57,806 nt of DNA from Clostridia bacterium. Lineage in GTDB: Bacteria > Bacillota > Clostridia > Oscillospirales > CAG-272. The stretch covers positions 1 through 57,806 of the forward strand of contig JAFVTI010000019.1 of NCBI GenBank assembly GCA_017503325.1, in the 5' to 3' direction. This document shows positions 8,466 through 18,479 of this stretch, one piece after another. Every line of letters starts with the position of its first letter. Within the stretch, counting starts at the first letter, position 1. Under the pieces are notes generated by a model. It did no database searches and was not told where the DNA came from. It was given only the letters and a program-made list of their open reading frames with translations. The position numbers were made by a program, and so were the translations under genes.

Positions 8466-9017
8466 TTATGAAAAAAGGTAATTTACGTTCCCTGCCACAA
8501 GTGCGGTCACACCCTTGTAGATATTTTCGGGGTTTTCGCGGAAGTTGTCCGCCATTCTCTCGGCACGCAGTCTGCTGTCCACAGTCAGCATGACCGACAT
8601 GATGACCTCTTCCTTTTCGTACATTCTGCACTCCAGGTCGTACATCTTATCGGGACGCGCAGTGATATTGGTTGAGATGCGCACGCCTCTCTTCTGAAAA
8701 TCCAGATAGCGCAAAGCACAGCGCAGGCTCTGATCCAGAATGCTGGGCAAAAGGTCACTCTTGAGCTCCTCTGCCACGCATCTGCCCTTGAAGGTCACCG
8801 CGTACAAGTCATCCCCTGCCTCGTTCTGTCCGACGCAGGCGATCAGGTCGTTATCCAGCATATCGTAAAACGCCTCTGCAAAATCGAGGTACATGACGTA
8901 ATCGTTCTGCAGCGTCACGTCGTTGATGGTCACAAAGCTCATGGGATATCCGATATTCTCCATCAGATAAAGCACGAAGATTTTGACGTTTTTCATATCA
9001 CCGATCGGTGAAGCCAT
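8466..9017 (-). CDS. DUF4364 family protein
   Basis: This 183-residue soluble protein opens with a winged-helix-like segment (KIFVLYLMENIGYPMSFVTI) and matches the DUF4364 family, restricted to Bacillota and usually a single-copy gene of unknown function. It is probably a DNA-binding or regulatory protein; this is inference. The start at 9017 follows ggaaggag. It is divergent from hom, with 147 bp between the start codons. Confidence 0.8.
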   Translation of the reverse strand: MASPIGDMKNVKIFVLYLMENIGYPMSFVTINDVTLQNDYVMYLDFAEAFYDMLDNDLIACVGQNEAGDDLYAVTFKGRCVAEELKSDLLPSILDQSLRCALRYLDFQKRGVRISTNITARPDKMYDLECRMYEKEEVIMSVMLTVDSRLRAERMADNFRENPENIYKGVTALVAGNVNYLFS

Positions 9018-9091
9018 TCCTATTTCTCCTTCCGTCGCGGATGTCGTATCAGAATTATATCACATAATTTGTAAATTATCAACTCCATTTC

Positions 9092-9120
9092 TTGCAATTT
9101 TCAAAAAAATGTGATATGAT
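9092..9120 (+). promoter_or_regulatory. sigma-A promoter for hom operon
   Basis: TTGCAA at 9092-9097, a 17-bp spacer, TATGAT at 9115-9120. No T-box or other leader fits in the 35-nt 5' end. Confidence 0.65.
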
Positions 9121-9164
9121 ATAGAATGGTATTTTATTTGAACCCATCCCGGAGGTATTTTCCC

Positions 9165-10370
9165 ATGATTTCTGTAGCAATTCTCGGCTTTGGCGTAGTC
9201 GGCAGCGGCTGTGCCGAGGTACTGACACAAAACAAAGATCTGATCCGTGCCGCATGCGGCAGTGACGTTGAGATCAAGTACATTCTCGATCTGCGCGATT
9301 TTCCTGACAGCCCCTTTGCAAAGAGCGTCGTGCATGATTTCAATATCATTGTAAACGACCCCGAGGTCTCTTTGGTTGCAGAGATGATGGGCGGCTCGCA
9401 CCCCGCTTACGAGTTTACCAAGGCATGCTTACAGGCGGGCAAGAGCGTAGTCACCTCCAACAAGGAAGTGGTTGCAAACTTTGGCGCAGAGCTTTTGGCT
9501 TTGGCCGAGCAAAATGGCGTGTCGTACCTGTTTGAAGCAAGCGTGGGCGGCGGTATTCCCGTGCTGCGCTCGATCTATGTCGACCTTGCATCCAACCGCA
9601 TCGGCGAGGTCAACGGCATTCTCAACGGCACTACCAACTATATCCTGACAAGCATGAAGGAATCCGGCACCAGCTTTGACGACGCGCTGAGAGCAGCGCA
9701 AAGACTGGGATATGCAGAGGCAAATCCCGCGGCTGACGTCGAGGGACTTGACGCTGCGCGCAAGGTCGCCATTCTGTGCGGTCTTTGCTTTGGCAAGCTG
9801 ATCGCCCCCGCCGACATCCACACCGAGGGCATCACCGCCATTTCGGGCAAGGACGTATCCGACGCGGCACAGATGGGCTATGCCATCAAGCTGATCGGAC
9901 ATGCCGATTGTAAGGACGGTAAGATCACCGCGCTGGTCAGCCCCCGCATGGTGCCCATGAGCAATCCCCTTTCGGGCATCTCGGGCGTATTCAACGGTGT
10001 GCTGCTCAACGGCAACATGGTAGGCGACGTCATGTTCTACGGCCCGGGAGCCGGCAAGCTGCCCACCGCAAGCGCAGTCGTTGCGGACATCATCGACATC
10101 GCGTCCGGTAAGGGCGGTACGGTCAAAAAGCCGCATTTTGTCAACGCGACGGCAGACGACCTTGCTGACTTTGCCGCATATTCCTGCGCACGCTATTTCA
10201 GATTTGAAAATTCCCTGTCCGAGGTAAACGCTGTGCTTGGTGAGCGTGCCGGGCATATACTCTGCGAGGACGGTTACGTTTCGGTCATCACCGCTGTCCC
10301 CATGAGCGAAAATGAGGTTGCCGAGCTTGCCACAAGGCTCAAGGTCTGCTCGGCTATGCGCGTATTATGA
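9165..10370 (+). CDS. hom: homoserine dehydrogenase
   Basis: Reduces aspartate semialdehyde to homoserine for threonine and methionine synthesis. The protein has 401 residues. The N-terminal Rossmann fold shows LGFGVVGSG. The catalytic region shows SNKEVVA, GGGIPVLRS, NGTTNYILT and GYAEANPAADVEGLDAARK. The last 60 residues are a shortened ACT-like regulatory domain. The ATG at 9165 follows cggagg. It overlaps the following membrane-protein gene by 4 nt. Confidence 0.96.
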   Translation: MISVAILGFGVVGSGCAEVLTQNKDLIRAACGSDVEIKYILDLRDFPDSPFAKSVVHDFNIIVNDPEVSLVAEMMGGSHPAYEFTKACLQAGKSVVTSNKEVVANFGAELLALAEQNGVSYLFEASVGGGIPVLRSIYVDLASNRIGEVNGILNGTTNYILTSMKESGTSFDDALRAAQRLGYAEANPAADVEGLDAARKVAILCGLCFGKLIAPADIHTEGITAISGKDVSDAAQMGYAIKLIGHADCKDGKITALVSPRMVPMSNPLSGISGVFNGVLLNGNMVGDVMFYGPGAGKLPTASAVVADIIDIASGKGGTVKKPHFVNATADDLADFAAYSCARYFRFENSLSEVNAVLGERAGHILCEDGYVSVITAVPMSENEVAELATRLKVCSAMRVL

Positions 10371-11083
10371 TGAAGAAAAAAAGCAGAGGCTTTGCAAAGC
10401 GCGGCAGCATCGGATATATTCTGGTGGGCACGCTGGTCGTGATCCTGATGCTGTTTTGCATCATTGCGCTGACCGCGTCGATCGCGCCCGTGGTGCTCTC
10501 GATCCACGCAGGCGACGCACCCGCCATGATGACCATGCCCGCCATGTTCTATTGCGTGTTTGTGGATTTCATTTTGCTGGAGATCATTTTCCTGCTCTTC
10601 CAGCCGGGTGCAAAGGATTATATCGAGGACGAGCAAACGCCTGTAAACAAGGATAAGAAAAAGATGTCGGGGCAAGTCATCATCGGCATCGTGTGCTGCG
10701 TGCTGCTTGTGTGCAGCATTGTCACGGCGCTTGGCGTATGCAACGTGTTCACCGAGGACGGCATGGAATCCTACGTTTTTTTCAAGACCGATTCCTTTAC
10801 CTGGGATGAGGTGGTATTCTACGAGCTGGAGTTTTCCAAGGAGAGCGGCCTTTCGCTTATGATCCACCTGTCCAAGGACAAAGCCATTCCGCTCTTTGGC
10901 ATAGACAAGATCGCAAACCAGGCGTTCACCGAAAAATACGTGGACGAATACGGCTTTGCGGGATATCTCAAGGAGCTGGCAATCGAGAGCGACAAGACCT
11001 TCAAGGTCAAAAGCCCCGAGGCCATCGAGGCATATTTCAAAAGCTCCCCCTATTGGGAGGCAATTGAGAAGTTGATACAGTAA
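10367..11083 (+). CDS. membrane protein of unknown function coupled to hom
   Basis: The 238-residue protein has a basic N-terminus (MMKKKSRGFAKRGS), three hydrophobic segments (about 19-42, 53-73 and 97-119), and an extracytoplasmic or cytoplasmic C-terminal domain of 120 residues rich in charged residues. I do not recognise a family. The start overlaps the hom stop (ATGA), so it is translationally coupled to amino-acid synthesis, and a terminator follows 6 bp after the stop. A role in threonine or homoserine physiology is only suggested by position. Confidence 0.75.
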   Translation: MMKKKSRGFAKRGSIGYILVGTLVVILMLFCIIALTASIAPVVLSIHAGDAPAMMTMPAMFYCVFVDFILLEIIFLLFQPGAKDYIEDEQTPVNKDKKKMSGQVIIGIVCCVLLVCSIVTALGVCNVFTEDGMESYVFFKTDSFTWDEVVFYELEFSKESGLSLMIHLSKDKAIPLFGIDKIANQAFTEKYVDEYGFAGYLKELAIESDKTFKVKSPEAIEAYFKSSPYWEAIEKLIQ

Positions 11084-11088
11084 TATTT

Positions 11089-11117
11089 ACGGCGGCCGAA
11101 AGGCCGCCGTTTTTTAT
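11089..11117 (+). terminator. terminator of hom operon
   Basis: acggcggcc-gaaa-ggccgccgt followed by TTTTTATT. Confidence 0.92.
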
Positions 11118-11177
11118 TCCAAGTCCAAATCCAACCCCGGGTTGATTTTTATTTTCAAAAGCAAGCCATACGATATG

Positions 11178-11221
11178 TTGCAAGAAATACAGGAGCATGC
11201 TATAATGGTATCGTGATCACG
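11178..11221 (+). promoter_or_regulatory. promoter and possible operator of XRE gene
   Basis: TTGCAA at 11178-11183, 17 bp, then an extended-10 TGcTATAAT ending at 11206. The 10-bp palindrome cgtgatcacg at 11212-11221 sits on the predicted start site, a position suited to autorepression by the XRE protein that follows. Confidence 0.5.
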
Positions 11222-11247
11222 AAACAACATTGAAATGAGGAAAAAAT

Positions 11248-12333
11248 ATGAGTATCGGAAGTAACATTTACGCTCTGCGCAAGGCCAAAAAGGTCACGCA
11301 GGCACAGCTTGCCGAAAAGATCGGCGTTTCCGAGCAGGCGGCTTCCAAATGGGAAAACGACGTATGTGCGCCCGACGTCAGCCTGTTCCCCGTCATTGCA
11401 GAATACTTTGGCGTTTCGATCGATCGCCTGTTTGGCTATCACAACAACAGCTATGCCGAAGAGGTCAAAAAGATCATCCAAGCGGCCGACGACAGCATGG
11501 ACACCTATAAGGAAATTGAGATCATCAGCGAGGGGCTTTCGCGCTATCCCAACAGCCCCGAGCTCAAAATCTATCTTGCCTTTTCCCTTTCCATGGTCAA
11601 TCGCTTCTCCGAGGACGCAGACGAGCGCGCCAAGGCTGTGGAAAAGGCGATTAAGGTCTGCACCGAGGTGGTGGATACCTGCGGAGACAATAAGCAAGTG
11701 GATACTGCGCTTAATATGCTAAATCGAATTTACGGTGAAACTGGCGAGTATGCCAAAGCTCATGATGCCATACAAAAAATAAGCGCAGACAATTATTTTT
11801 TCAGAGTTGTCGGAACTGCAAGAACTTACGGATACGAACACAATGATTCTGCTTTAAAACAATTTACTCAACAAAATCTATTTCATTGTTGGCTGGCTGC
11901 AGATTTGAATTTACAGCTACTTACATCAAGATTGTCAGAAATCGGTCGATATACTGAATCAGCCGAGTTTGGCAAACTACATTTAAAACTGCTGTCAGTT
12001 TTTGATGATGGTTGTCATGATTTTTATTCTACACATAAATTTTTCGCCGCACTGGCACTTGCTCATAATTACAGAAAACTTGAAGATAAGCCGAACTGTC
12101 TGGAAGCCATTAAGCAAGTATTTCATTATGGCACACAAATCAATTCTGCAGAAACAAATCGGGACTTTCATATTTCCGCCCGCAATCCTCTGTATTTTTC
12201 CAACATAAATGACTGCGAAGCAATGGAAGAATATATTTCAAGGATTCCTTATGAAGCAATGCTTTCGTCATTTGACAAATTTTTTAGCTGCGATGAAGAA
12301 TACATCAGGCTCAAGAAAATTGCAATTGAATAA
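11248..12333 (+). CDS. XRE-family regulator with TPR-like C-terminal region (chimeric)
   Basis: The 361-residue protein has a Cro/C1 helix-turn-helix at residues 5-60 (KVTQAQLAEKIGVSEQAASK), then a long helical region resembling the tetratricopeptide-like sensor part of cytosolic XRE regulators. Codon use changes abruptly near base 11700: the first 150 codons are GC-rich like neighbouring genes, the rest is AT-rich. The C-terminus (FDKFFSCDEEYIRLKK) is similar to a remnant encoded at 12952-13068. The likely history is that an allelic 3' part was replaced by foreign or diverged DNA together with the next gene. Confidence 0.82.
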   Translation: MSIGSNIYALRKAKKVTQAQLAEKIGVSEQAASKWENDVCAPDVSLFPVIAEYFGVSIDRLFGYHNNSYAEEVKKIIQAADDSMDTYKEIEIISEGLSRYPNSPELKIYLAFSLSMVNRFSEDADERAKAVEKAIKVCTEVVDTCGDNKQVDTALNMLNRIYGETGEYAKAHDAIQKISADNYFFRVVGTARTYGYEHNDSALKQFTQQNLFHCWLAADLNLQLLTSRLSEIGRYTESAEFGKLHLKLLSVFDDGCHDFYSTHKFFAALALAHNYRKLEDKPNCLEAIKQVFHYGTQINSAETNRDFHISARNPLYFSNINDCEAMEEYISRIPYEAMLSSFDKFFSCDEEYIRLKKIAIE

Positions 12334-12389
12334 AATTATGCCAGGAATAAATACTTGTGCCACCTTGACACGAGGAAAAATTTCGATAC

Positions 12390-12905
12390 ATGCATTATGA
12401 ACACTCATACAACATGAAACGCATTGTAAACAATATTATTTTGTTTGTCTTAACTTTAACTATTGTTTGTTTCGTATATTTAGAATTATTCAAAATATCA
12501 ATCCTCGCTATTTGTGCTCTTTTTCCAATTTTTTCTCTGTACGGGTTTTGCATGGGCTTGTGCGCGAAAAGCATGGAAAAACTACAAAAATACGATAAAA
12601 AACTCATACATTTTGGCTTGACTCGAAATGACTATTCAAAAATACTATTGTTTTCTTTGAGTACCTTATCTCCTACATATTTTTGCGTTCTGTTAGCATC
12701 TTCGATTCCTTTATATACATATGAGGTTTGGTTTATTACGGTATTTCCTTGCATATTAGTCAACTGTCTCCCTATGAGTAGTGTTTTGGATGAATATTTT
12801 TGTTTAACACGAAAAAAACTTCCGTTTTTAATATGGTTCATTATCCTTACAATTGCTTTTATCTTAATTGGCATTGTAGCATCTTCTGTTATTTTTAGGA
12901 GTTAA
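12390..12905 (+). CDS. small AT-rich membrane protein
   Basis: The 171-residue protein has four predicted membrane segments (about 12-32, 36-55, 90-112 and 145-168) and a basic loop between the second and third. No family is recognised. An internal ATG at 12414 (MKRIVNN) is an alternative start; neither has a convincing ribosome site. Base composition matches the AT-rich 3' half of the regulator before it, so it probably arrived with that DNA. Confidence 0.55.
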   Translation: MHYEHSYNMKRIVNNIILFVLTLTIVCFVYLELFKISILAICALFPIFSLYGFCMGLCAKSMEKLQKYDKKLIHFGLTRNDYSKILLFSLSTLSPTYFCVLLASSIPLYTYEVWFITVFPCILVNCLPMSSVLDEYFCLTRKKLPFLIWFIILTIAFILIGIVASSVIFRS

Positions 12906-12909
12906 TTAG

Positions 12910-13068
12910 GCGCGTTCAATAATCCTATTCAAGCGGCTTACTCGGTAGGCAATGGCGTTCTCGACTGTCCATCTACCAAACAAGTTCTTTAGCCCGCGCG
13001 AGATGCTTGACGCATTCTTCGGTGAAGATGAGGAATACGCAGCGTTCAAGCAAGCAGTGCTGGCGTAA
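12910..13068 (+). pseudogene. remnant 3' end of a GC-rich XRE-type regulator gene
   Basis: A frame from 12952 to the TAA at 13066-13068 encodes a peptide ending FFGEDEEYAAFKQAVLA. It resembles the C-terminus of the intact regulator at 11248 (FFSCDEEYIRLKKIAIE) but uses the GC-rich codons of the regulator's first half. Another frame just upstream (12909-12962) also reads protein-like (NNPIQAAYSVGNGVL), suggesting a frameshifted remnant. No start or ribosome site is present. A terminator follows at 13121. Confidence 0.6.
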
Positions 13069-13120
13069 TACAAGAAGCGCAGTTCAATCGGATCGATAAA
13101 TTAGCGGAGACATTCGCGTA

Positions 13121-13168
13121 AAACAAGGATTGTATCACGTTGATACAGTCCTTGTTTGCTTTTTTATG
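13121..13168 (+). terminator. terminator downstream of regulator remnant
   Basis: aaacaaggattgtatca / tgatacagtccttgttt, followed by gcTTTTTT. Placed as the original terminator of the regulator gene. Confidence 0.85.
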
Positions 13169-13170
13169 AA

Positions 13171-13316
13171 TTGTTGCCGTAGGCGCTGGCGATCAATGAT
13201 CGCCCCTACAACTGTGTGTGTTGGAATTTTACAATACCAAAATCTCAACGGTTACGCCGTAGGGGCGAGAATTTCGGCTTTGCCGAAATATGTGATCGCC
13301 AGCGTTTGCAGCAACA
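13171..13316. repeat. dispersed palindromic repeat, copy 1
   Basis: The ends ttgttgccgtaggcgctggcg and its imperfect complement near 13292-13316 enclose a 146-bp element. The left arm contains the hairpin ggcgatca-atgatcgcc followed by cctac, also found at 18384 and 57749. No coding potential. The 86 bp after it, up to the coat-protein gene, hold only that gene's leader. Confidence 0.6.
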
Positions 13317-13402
13317 ATATATGTGGAAAATCATCTCCTTGAATACCCCTCCCCTTTTTGGTCAACACTCTCCATACCCAAATTATTTATATGGAGGTAA
13401 AT

Positions 13403-13858
13403 ATGACACTTACACCCAAGGAATCGAGTCTGCTCAAGGACCTCAAGGGCGAGGAGCAGCTGTGTGTGGCAAAATATCAGAAATACGCGGCTGAGGCCAA
13501 GGCACCCGAGCTGCAGACGTTGCTTTCGGGCATTGCCACCACCGAGCAGGAGCATCTGAAAACGCTGAACGACATGGAAAGCGGAAAGCTGGGCACGGTC
13601 CCCTCGCAGATCCCCGCGCCCGACAAATCAAGCTGCGTTGCCGTTTCCTACGCAAGCCCTGCGGACAAGGAGGCTGACGCCTTTCTTTGCAAGGATCTGC
13701 TTGCGACCGAAAAGCACGCGTCCGCACTCTACAATACCTGCGTGTTTGAATTCACCTACCCCGAGGCAAGAAAAATGCTGAACCACATCCAGGCCGAGGA
13801 GCAGCAGCACGGCGAGATGCTGTACGCTTATATGAACGCCAACGGCATGTATAGCTAA
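13403..13858 (+). CDS. CotF-like/ferritin-like spore coat protein
   Basis: The 151-residue protein has two helical-pair modules with ferritin-like ExxH patterns (TTEQEHLKTLNDME; QAEEQQHGEMLYAYM), as in the spore coat protein family containing CotF. It ends in NGMYS, a tail typical of such coat proteins. It is expected in the forespore or coat of sporulating cells. The ATG at 13403 follows ggagg at 6 bp. It converges with the symporter gene, their stop codons overlapping. Confidence 0.82.
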   Translation: MTLTPKESSLLKDLKGEEQLCVAKYQKYAAEAKAPELQTLLSGIATTEQEHLKTLNDMESGKLGTVPSQIPAPDKSSCVAVSYASPADKEADAFLCKDLLATEKHASALYNTCVFEFTYPEARKMLNHIQAEEQQHGEMLYAYMNANGMYS

Positions 13859-15180
13859 CGCGAGAAATAGTCCACCGTCCATTGTCTGACCTCGCCTTGC
13901 ATCAGCGTAAGCACGCCAAGGTTGAGCAGAGTCATCAGTCCAATGGCAAGATCGGCAATGCTCCACAGCACGGTGGGTGCGGCAACCGTGCCCACCGCTG
14001 CCCCGAGCGCAAACAGGCAGACAAAGCCAAGGCGCACGCCCTTGTTTTGCGTCAGGTACGACAAGGCCTCCAGCGCGTAATGCCCCCAGCACACCACGGT
14101 GGCAAATCCGAAAAACAGCACCATTGCGCACAAAAAGTACCCTGCCCAATTCCCCAGCACCTCGGTATAGGCGCGCACGGTCATCATGATCGAATTCTCC
14201 CCGTAGCATGCGACCTTGTCGTAGCTGACAAGGATGACAAGTGCGGTCATACTGCACAGCACCAAGGTGTCGGCAAACACCTCGAAAATGCCCCAAAAGC
14301 CTTGCTTGGCGGGGTGGTCGGTATCGGCGCAGGCGTGCGCGATGGGAGCTGTGCCGCAGCCTGCCTCGTTGGAAACAAGGCCGCGCATGGTGCCGTAGCG
14401 CAAGGCTCTTGCCATGGCAAAGCCTCCCACGCCTCCGATCGCGCTTTTAGGAGAAAATACCGCAGAAAAGATGCTTTGCAAAACCCCCGGGATCTGCCCT
14501 GCCCGCAAAATCAGCACCGCCAAGGAAAGCACCAAAAAGCCGCCTGTCATGACCGGCACAAGCAGATCGGTCGCACGCATAATGCGCGCCGAGCCCCCGA
14601 GCATGACCGCAAAGGTCAGCACGCAAAGGGCGATTCCCGTCCACATCGCGGGAATGCCCAAGATCCCCTCAAACGCACCGCCAATGGCGTTGGTCTGAAT
14701 GATGCAGCCCATGCTGATGCCGTCCAGCACGCACAAAAGCGCAAAGGCAGCCGCCAGAAAGCGACCAAGGCCGCCAAGGCCGCGCGAGGCAAAACAGTCT
14801 ACAATATAGTACATAGCCCCGCCGCGGTGCTTGCCGTCCGCATCGGTGCGCCTGTGCGCGACCGCCAACACCACCTCGGCATATTTGAGCGACATGGCTA
14901 CAAGTGCGCTTGCCCACATCCAGAACACCGCGCCGGGGCCGCCATAGTAAATGGCGGATGCCACGCCCACCAAGTTTCCCACGCCCAGCGTGCCCGCAAG
15001 CGCCAGCGTCAAGGCTCGCACGGGCGAGGTCCCGCTGCCCGTTTTTTGCAGCATTCCGCCAAGCATGCGAAACGGATGCGCAGCGCACGCAAGACCCACG
15101 CGCAAAGAAAAAAACAGCCCCACCGCCACCAAAGCCACGGGCACGCCCACTCCCAAAAGGTTTGCATTGATCCATTCCAT
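13855..15180 (-). CDS. AGCS-family sodium:alanine/glycine symporter
   Basis: Imports alanine or glycine with sodium across the cytoplasmic membrane. The protein has 441 residues and about eleven hydrophobic segments. Family motifs are visible: GTLGVGNLVGVASAIYYGGPG, the conserved first signature, and FAMARALRYGTMRGLVSNEAGCGTAPIAHA further on. The ATG at 15180 follows ggtgagaag. An upstream in-frame ATG at 15207 is less likely. Alanine uptake may be tied to sporulation or germination here, given its convergent neighbour, but that is only context. Confidence 0.93.
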   Translation of the reverse strand: MEWINANLLGVGVPVALVAVGLFFSLRVGLACAAHPFRMLGGMLQKTGSGTSPVRALTLALAGTLGVGNLVGVASAIYYGGPGAVFWMWASALVAMSLKYAEVVLAVAHRRTDADGKHRGGAMYYIVDCFASRGLGGLGRFLAAAFALLCVLDGISMGCIIQTNAIGGAFEGILGIPAMWTGIALCVLTFAVMLGGSARIMRATDLLVPVMTGGFLVLSLAVLILRAGQIPGVLQSIFSAVFSPKSAIGGVGGFAMARALRYGTMRGLVSNEAGCGTAPIAHACADTDHPAKQGFWGIFEVFADTLVLCSMTALVILVSYDKVACYGENSIMMTVRAYTEVLGNWAGYFLCAMVLFFGFATVVCWGHYALEALSYLTQNKGVRLGFVCLFALGAAVGTVAAPTVLWSIADLAIGLMTLLNLGVLTLMQGEVRQWTVDYFSR

Positions 15181-15317
15181 CGTCTTCTCACCCCACTGTT
15201 GCTTCAATATATGCGACAGATGGGGCTTTTTTGTTGTGCAGAGCGAATTTTTAGCAGACAGTCCCGTTCCGATAACAATAAAATTGTTAATTATATGTGA
15301 ATTATGGGCGTAAGGGG

Positions 15318-15345
15318 TTGATATTTCCTGAAATTGGTGTACAAT
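15318..15345 (+). promoter_or_regulatory. sigma-A promoter of groESL
   Basis: TTGATA at 15318-15323, a 16-bp spacer, TACAAT at 15340-15345. Confidence 0.75.
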
Positions 15346-15357
15346 ATGTACTGTGGT

Positions 15358-15384
15358 TTGGCACTCGCAAAGAAAGAGTGCTAA
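15358..15384 (+). promoter_or_regulatory. CIRCE operator (HrcA site)
   Basis: GCACTC-N9-GAGTGC with flanking ttg/taa, one or two mismatches from the CIRCE consensus. It overlaps the transcription start region, so HrcA would repress groESL until heat shock. Confidence 0.95.
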
Positions 15385-15466
15385 TTCGTGGATTTATCCC
15401 GCCATTCAACATTTGTATCATTTAGGCCGCGATTTTTCGCGCGCATTCATAAGGAGGAACACAAAC

Positions 15467-15754
15467 ATGACTCTCAAGCCCCTTTCCAACCGCGTCGTCA
15501 TCAAGTTCGTCGAAGCGGAAGAAAAGACCAAAACAGGTATTATTCTCACAGCATCCGCACAGGAAAAGCCCCAGATCGCAGAGGTTCTGGCAGTAGGCCC
15601 CGGCAAGCCCTCCGAAAACGGTGGATTCAGTGCTATGACCGTTAAGGTCGGTGACAAGGTTATCGCAAGCAAGTATGCAGGCACCTCTGTCAAGCTGGAC
15701 GGCACCGAATACGTCATCGTTTCCGAGGACGACGTGCTGGCTGTTGTAGACTGA
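15467..15754 (+). CDS. groES: co-chaperonin GroES
   Basis: The 95-residue lid of the GroEL folding chamber. It starts MTLKPLSNRVVIKF and has the mobile-loop sequence KTKTGIILTASAQEKP and the C-terminal GTEYVIVSEDDVLAVVD. The start at 15467 follows aaggagg. Upstream frame extension has no ribosome site and crosses the CIRCE region. groEL follows after 24 bp in the same operon. Confidence 0.97.
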   Translation: MTLKPLSNRVVIKFVEAEEKTKTGIILTASAQEKPQIAEVLAVGPGKPSENGGFSAMTVKVGDKVIASKYAGTSVKLDGTEYVIVSEDDVLAVVD

Positions 15755-15766
15755 TTATTATAGTAA

Positions 15767-17407
<1,641 letters not shown>

Positions 17408-17422
17408 TCCAAATCAAAAATC

Positions 17423-17458
17423 GCGGAGGCGCAAGTGCGCCTCCGCTTTATTTTTGAT
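17423..17458 (+). terminator. terminator of groESL
   Basis: gcggaggcgc-aagt-gcgcctccgc followed by tttattttt. The flanking aaatcaaaaa / tttttgattt extends the stem. Confidence 0.9.
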
Positions 17459-17466
17459 TTAGATCA

Positions 17467-17553
17467 GTGAAATCTGCCTTGCAGGCAGGTGAAATCTGCC
17501 TTACGGCAGGTGAAATATTTGCTGCGCAAATGTGAAATGTTCGCTGCGCGAAC
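17467..17553 (+). repeat. four tandem covarying mini-hairpins
   Basis: Four units of 21-22 bp each begin with GTGAAAT and continue with a small hairpin: ctgccttgcaggcag, ctgccttacggcag, atttgctgcgcaaat and gttcgctgcgcgaac. The seven leading bases are constant while the arms change together. The array sits between groEL and sigK. Function unknown. Confidence 0.7.
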
Positions 17554-17634
17554 GTGGATAGTTTCTTTGAATAAGAATTTTTGATTCTTGACAAACATAG
17601 AATGTACTATTACGCCGCAAGGGGGGCTTTTGCT

Positions 17635-18327
17635 TTGTTCAACGTGCTTTCGCTGTTTACCTACTTTTTTCACGTCATATTAGGGATCGGGACACCGCAG
17701 CAATTCCCTCCCCCTTTGTCTGCCGAGGCGGAGCACGAGGCCTTTCTGACCATGGCAAACGGCAAGGGGCAAGCGGCAGAGGACGCGCGGCAGCTGCTGA
17801 TACTGCACAACCTGCGCCTTGTGTCTCACATCGTGCGCAAGTATTATTCGTCAAGCAAGAATCAAGAGGATCTGATTTCCATCGGCTCGATCGGGCTTTG
17901 CAAGGCGGTGGATACCTTCAACGTGGGCAACGGCACCAAGTTTGCCACGTATGCAGCCAAGTGTATTCAGAACGAAATTCTCATGCACTTCCGCTCGGGC
18001 AAAAAGCTTGCCTGCGAGATCTCGATCAACGAGACCATAGACGTGGACAGGGACGGCAATCCCCTGACCTACATTGACGTGATCTCCACCGAGGACAACA
18101 TGGCAGAGCTTTTGGATCGCGAGATGCAGAGCACACGCGCTTTGCGCTACGTCAACACGCTGCTGGACGACCGCGAGAGGCAGATCATCGTGCTGCGCTA
18201 CGGGCTTTCGGGCAAAGCACCCATGACGCAAAGGGAGATCGCGCTGCAGCTGGGGATCTCGCGCTCGTACGTATCAAGGATCGAAAAGAGTGCTCTCGAA
18301 AAATTGCGCAAGGCGTTTGGGGAATAA
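17635..18327 (+). CDS. sigK: sporulation sigma factor SigK
   Basis: Directs late mother-cell transcription during sporulation. I place the start at TTG 17635 because aagggggg lies 8 bp upstream and the resulting N-terminus (MFNVLSLFTYFFHVI, then PPPLSAEAE) has the hydrophobic pro-sequence and PLS.EE pattern of pro-SigK. That gives 230 residues, the usual length. Region 2 shows EDLISIGSIGLCKAVDTF, region 4 TQREIALQLGISRSYVSRIEK. The gene is continuous, with no skin element. The hydrophobic pro-sequence implies cleavage by a SpoIVFB-type protease. Confidence 0.93.
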   Translation: MFNVLSLFTYFFHVILGIGTPQQFPPPLSAEAEHEAFLTMANGKGQAAEDARQLLILHNLRLVSHIVRKYYSSSKNQEDLISIGSIGLCKAVDTFNVGNGTKFATYAAKCIQNEILMHFRSGKKLACEISINETIDVDRDGNPLTYIDVISTEDNMAELLDREMQSTRALRYVNTLLDDRERQIIVLRYGLSGKAPMTQREIALQLGISRSYVSRIEKSALEKLRKAFGE

Positions 18328-18330
18328 ATT

Positions 18331-18358
18331 TATGGACCGTCGGAGATGCCGGTCCATA
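18331..18358 (+). terminator. hairpin after sigK
   Basis: tatggaccg / cggtccata around tcggagatgc, 4 bp after the stop. No T-run, so a weak terminator or an RNA-stabilising stem. Confidence 0.45.
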
Positions 18359-18383
18359 CAAAAGAGTTCTTTACGTAAGTACA

Positions 18384-18469
18384 GGCGATCACTGATCGCC
18401 CCTACGAGTGTTAATGATAGATTTTTTGATAATCTATAGCTAATACTGTAGGGGCGATCAGTGATCGCC
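18384..18469. repeat. dispersed palindromic repeat, copy 2
   Basis: Perfect 22-bp inverted repeats at 18384-18405 and 18448-18469, each itself a hairpin (ggcgatca-ctgatcgcc followed by cctac). It lies between the convergent sigK and spoVAE genes. Related to copies at 13171 and 57749. Confidence 0.7.
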
Positions 18470-18479
18470 CGCATAAAAA

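Noticed and set aside
13882..15300. Rightward 472-codon frame across the AGCS symporter
   Set aside because: Antisense shadow of a well-supported transporter gene; the protein is Arg/His/Gln-rich with no motif.
17467..17553. CRISPR array
   Set aside because: Units of 21-22 bp are contiguous, with no unique spacers and no cas genes; they are covarying hairpins.
17635..18327. sigK interrupted by a skin-type element
   Set aside because: The frame is continuous from pro-sequence to region 4.
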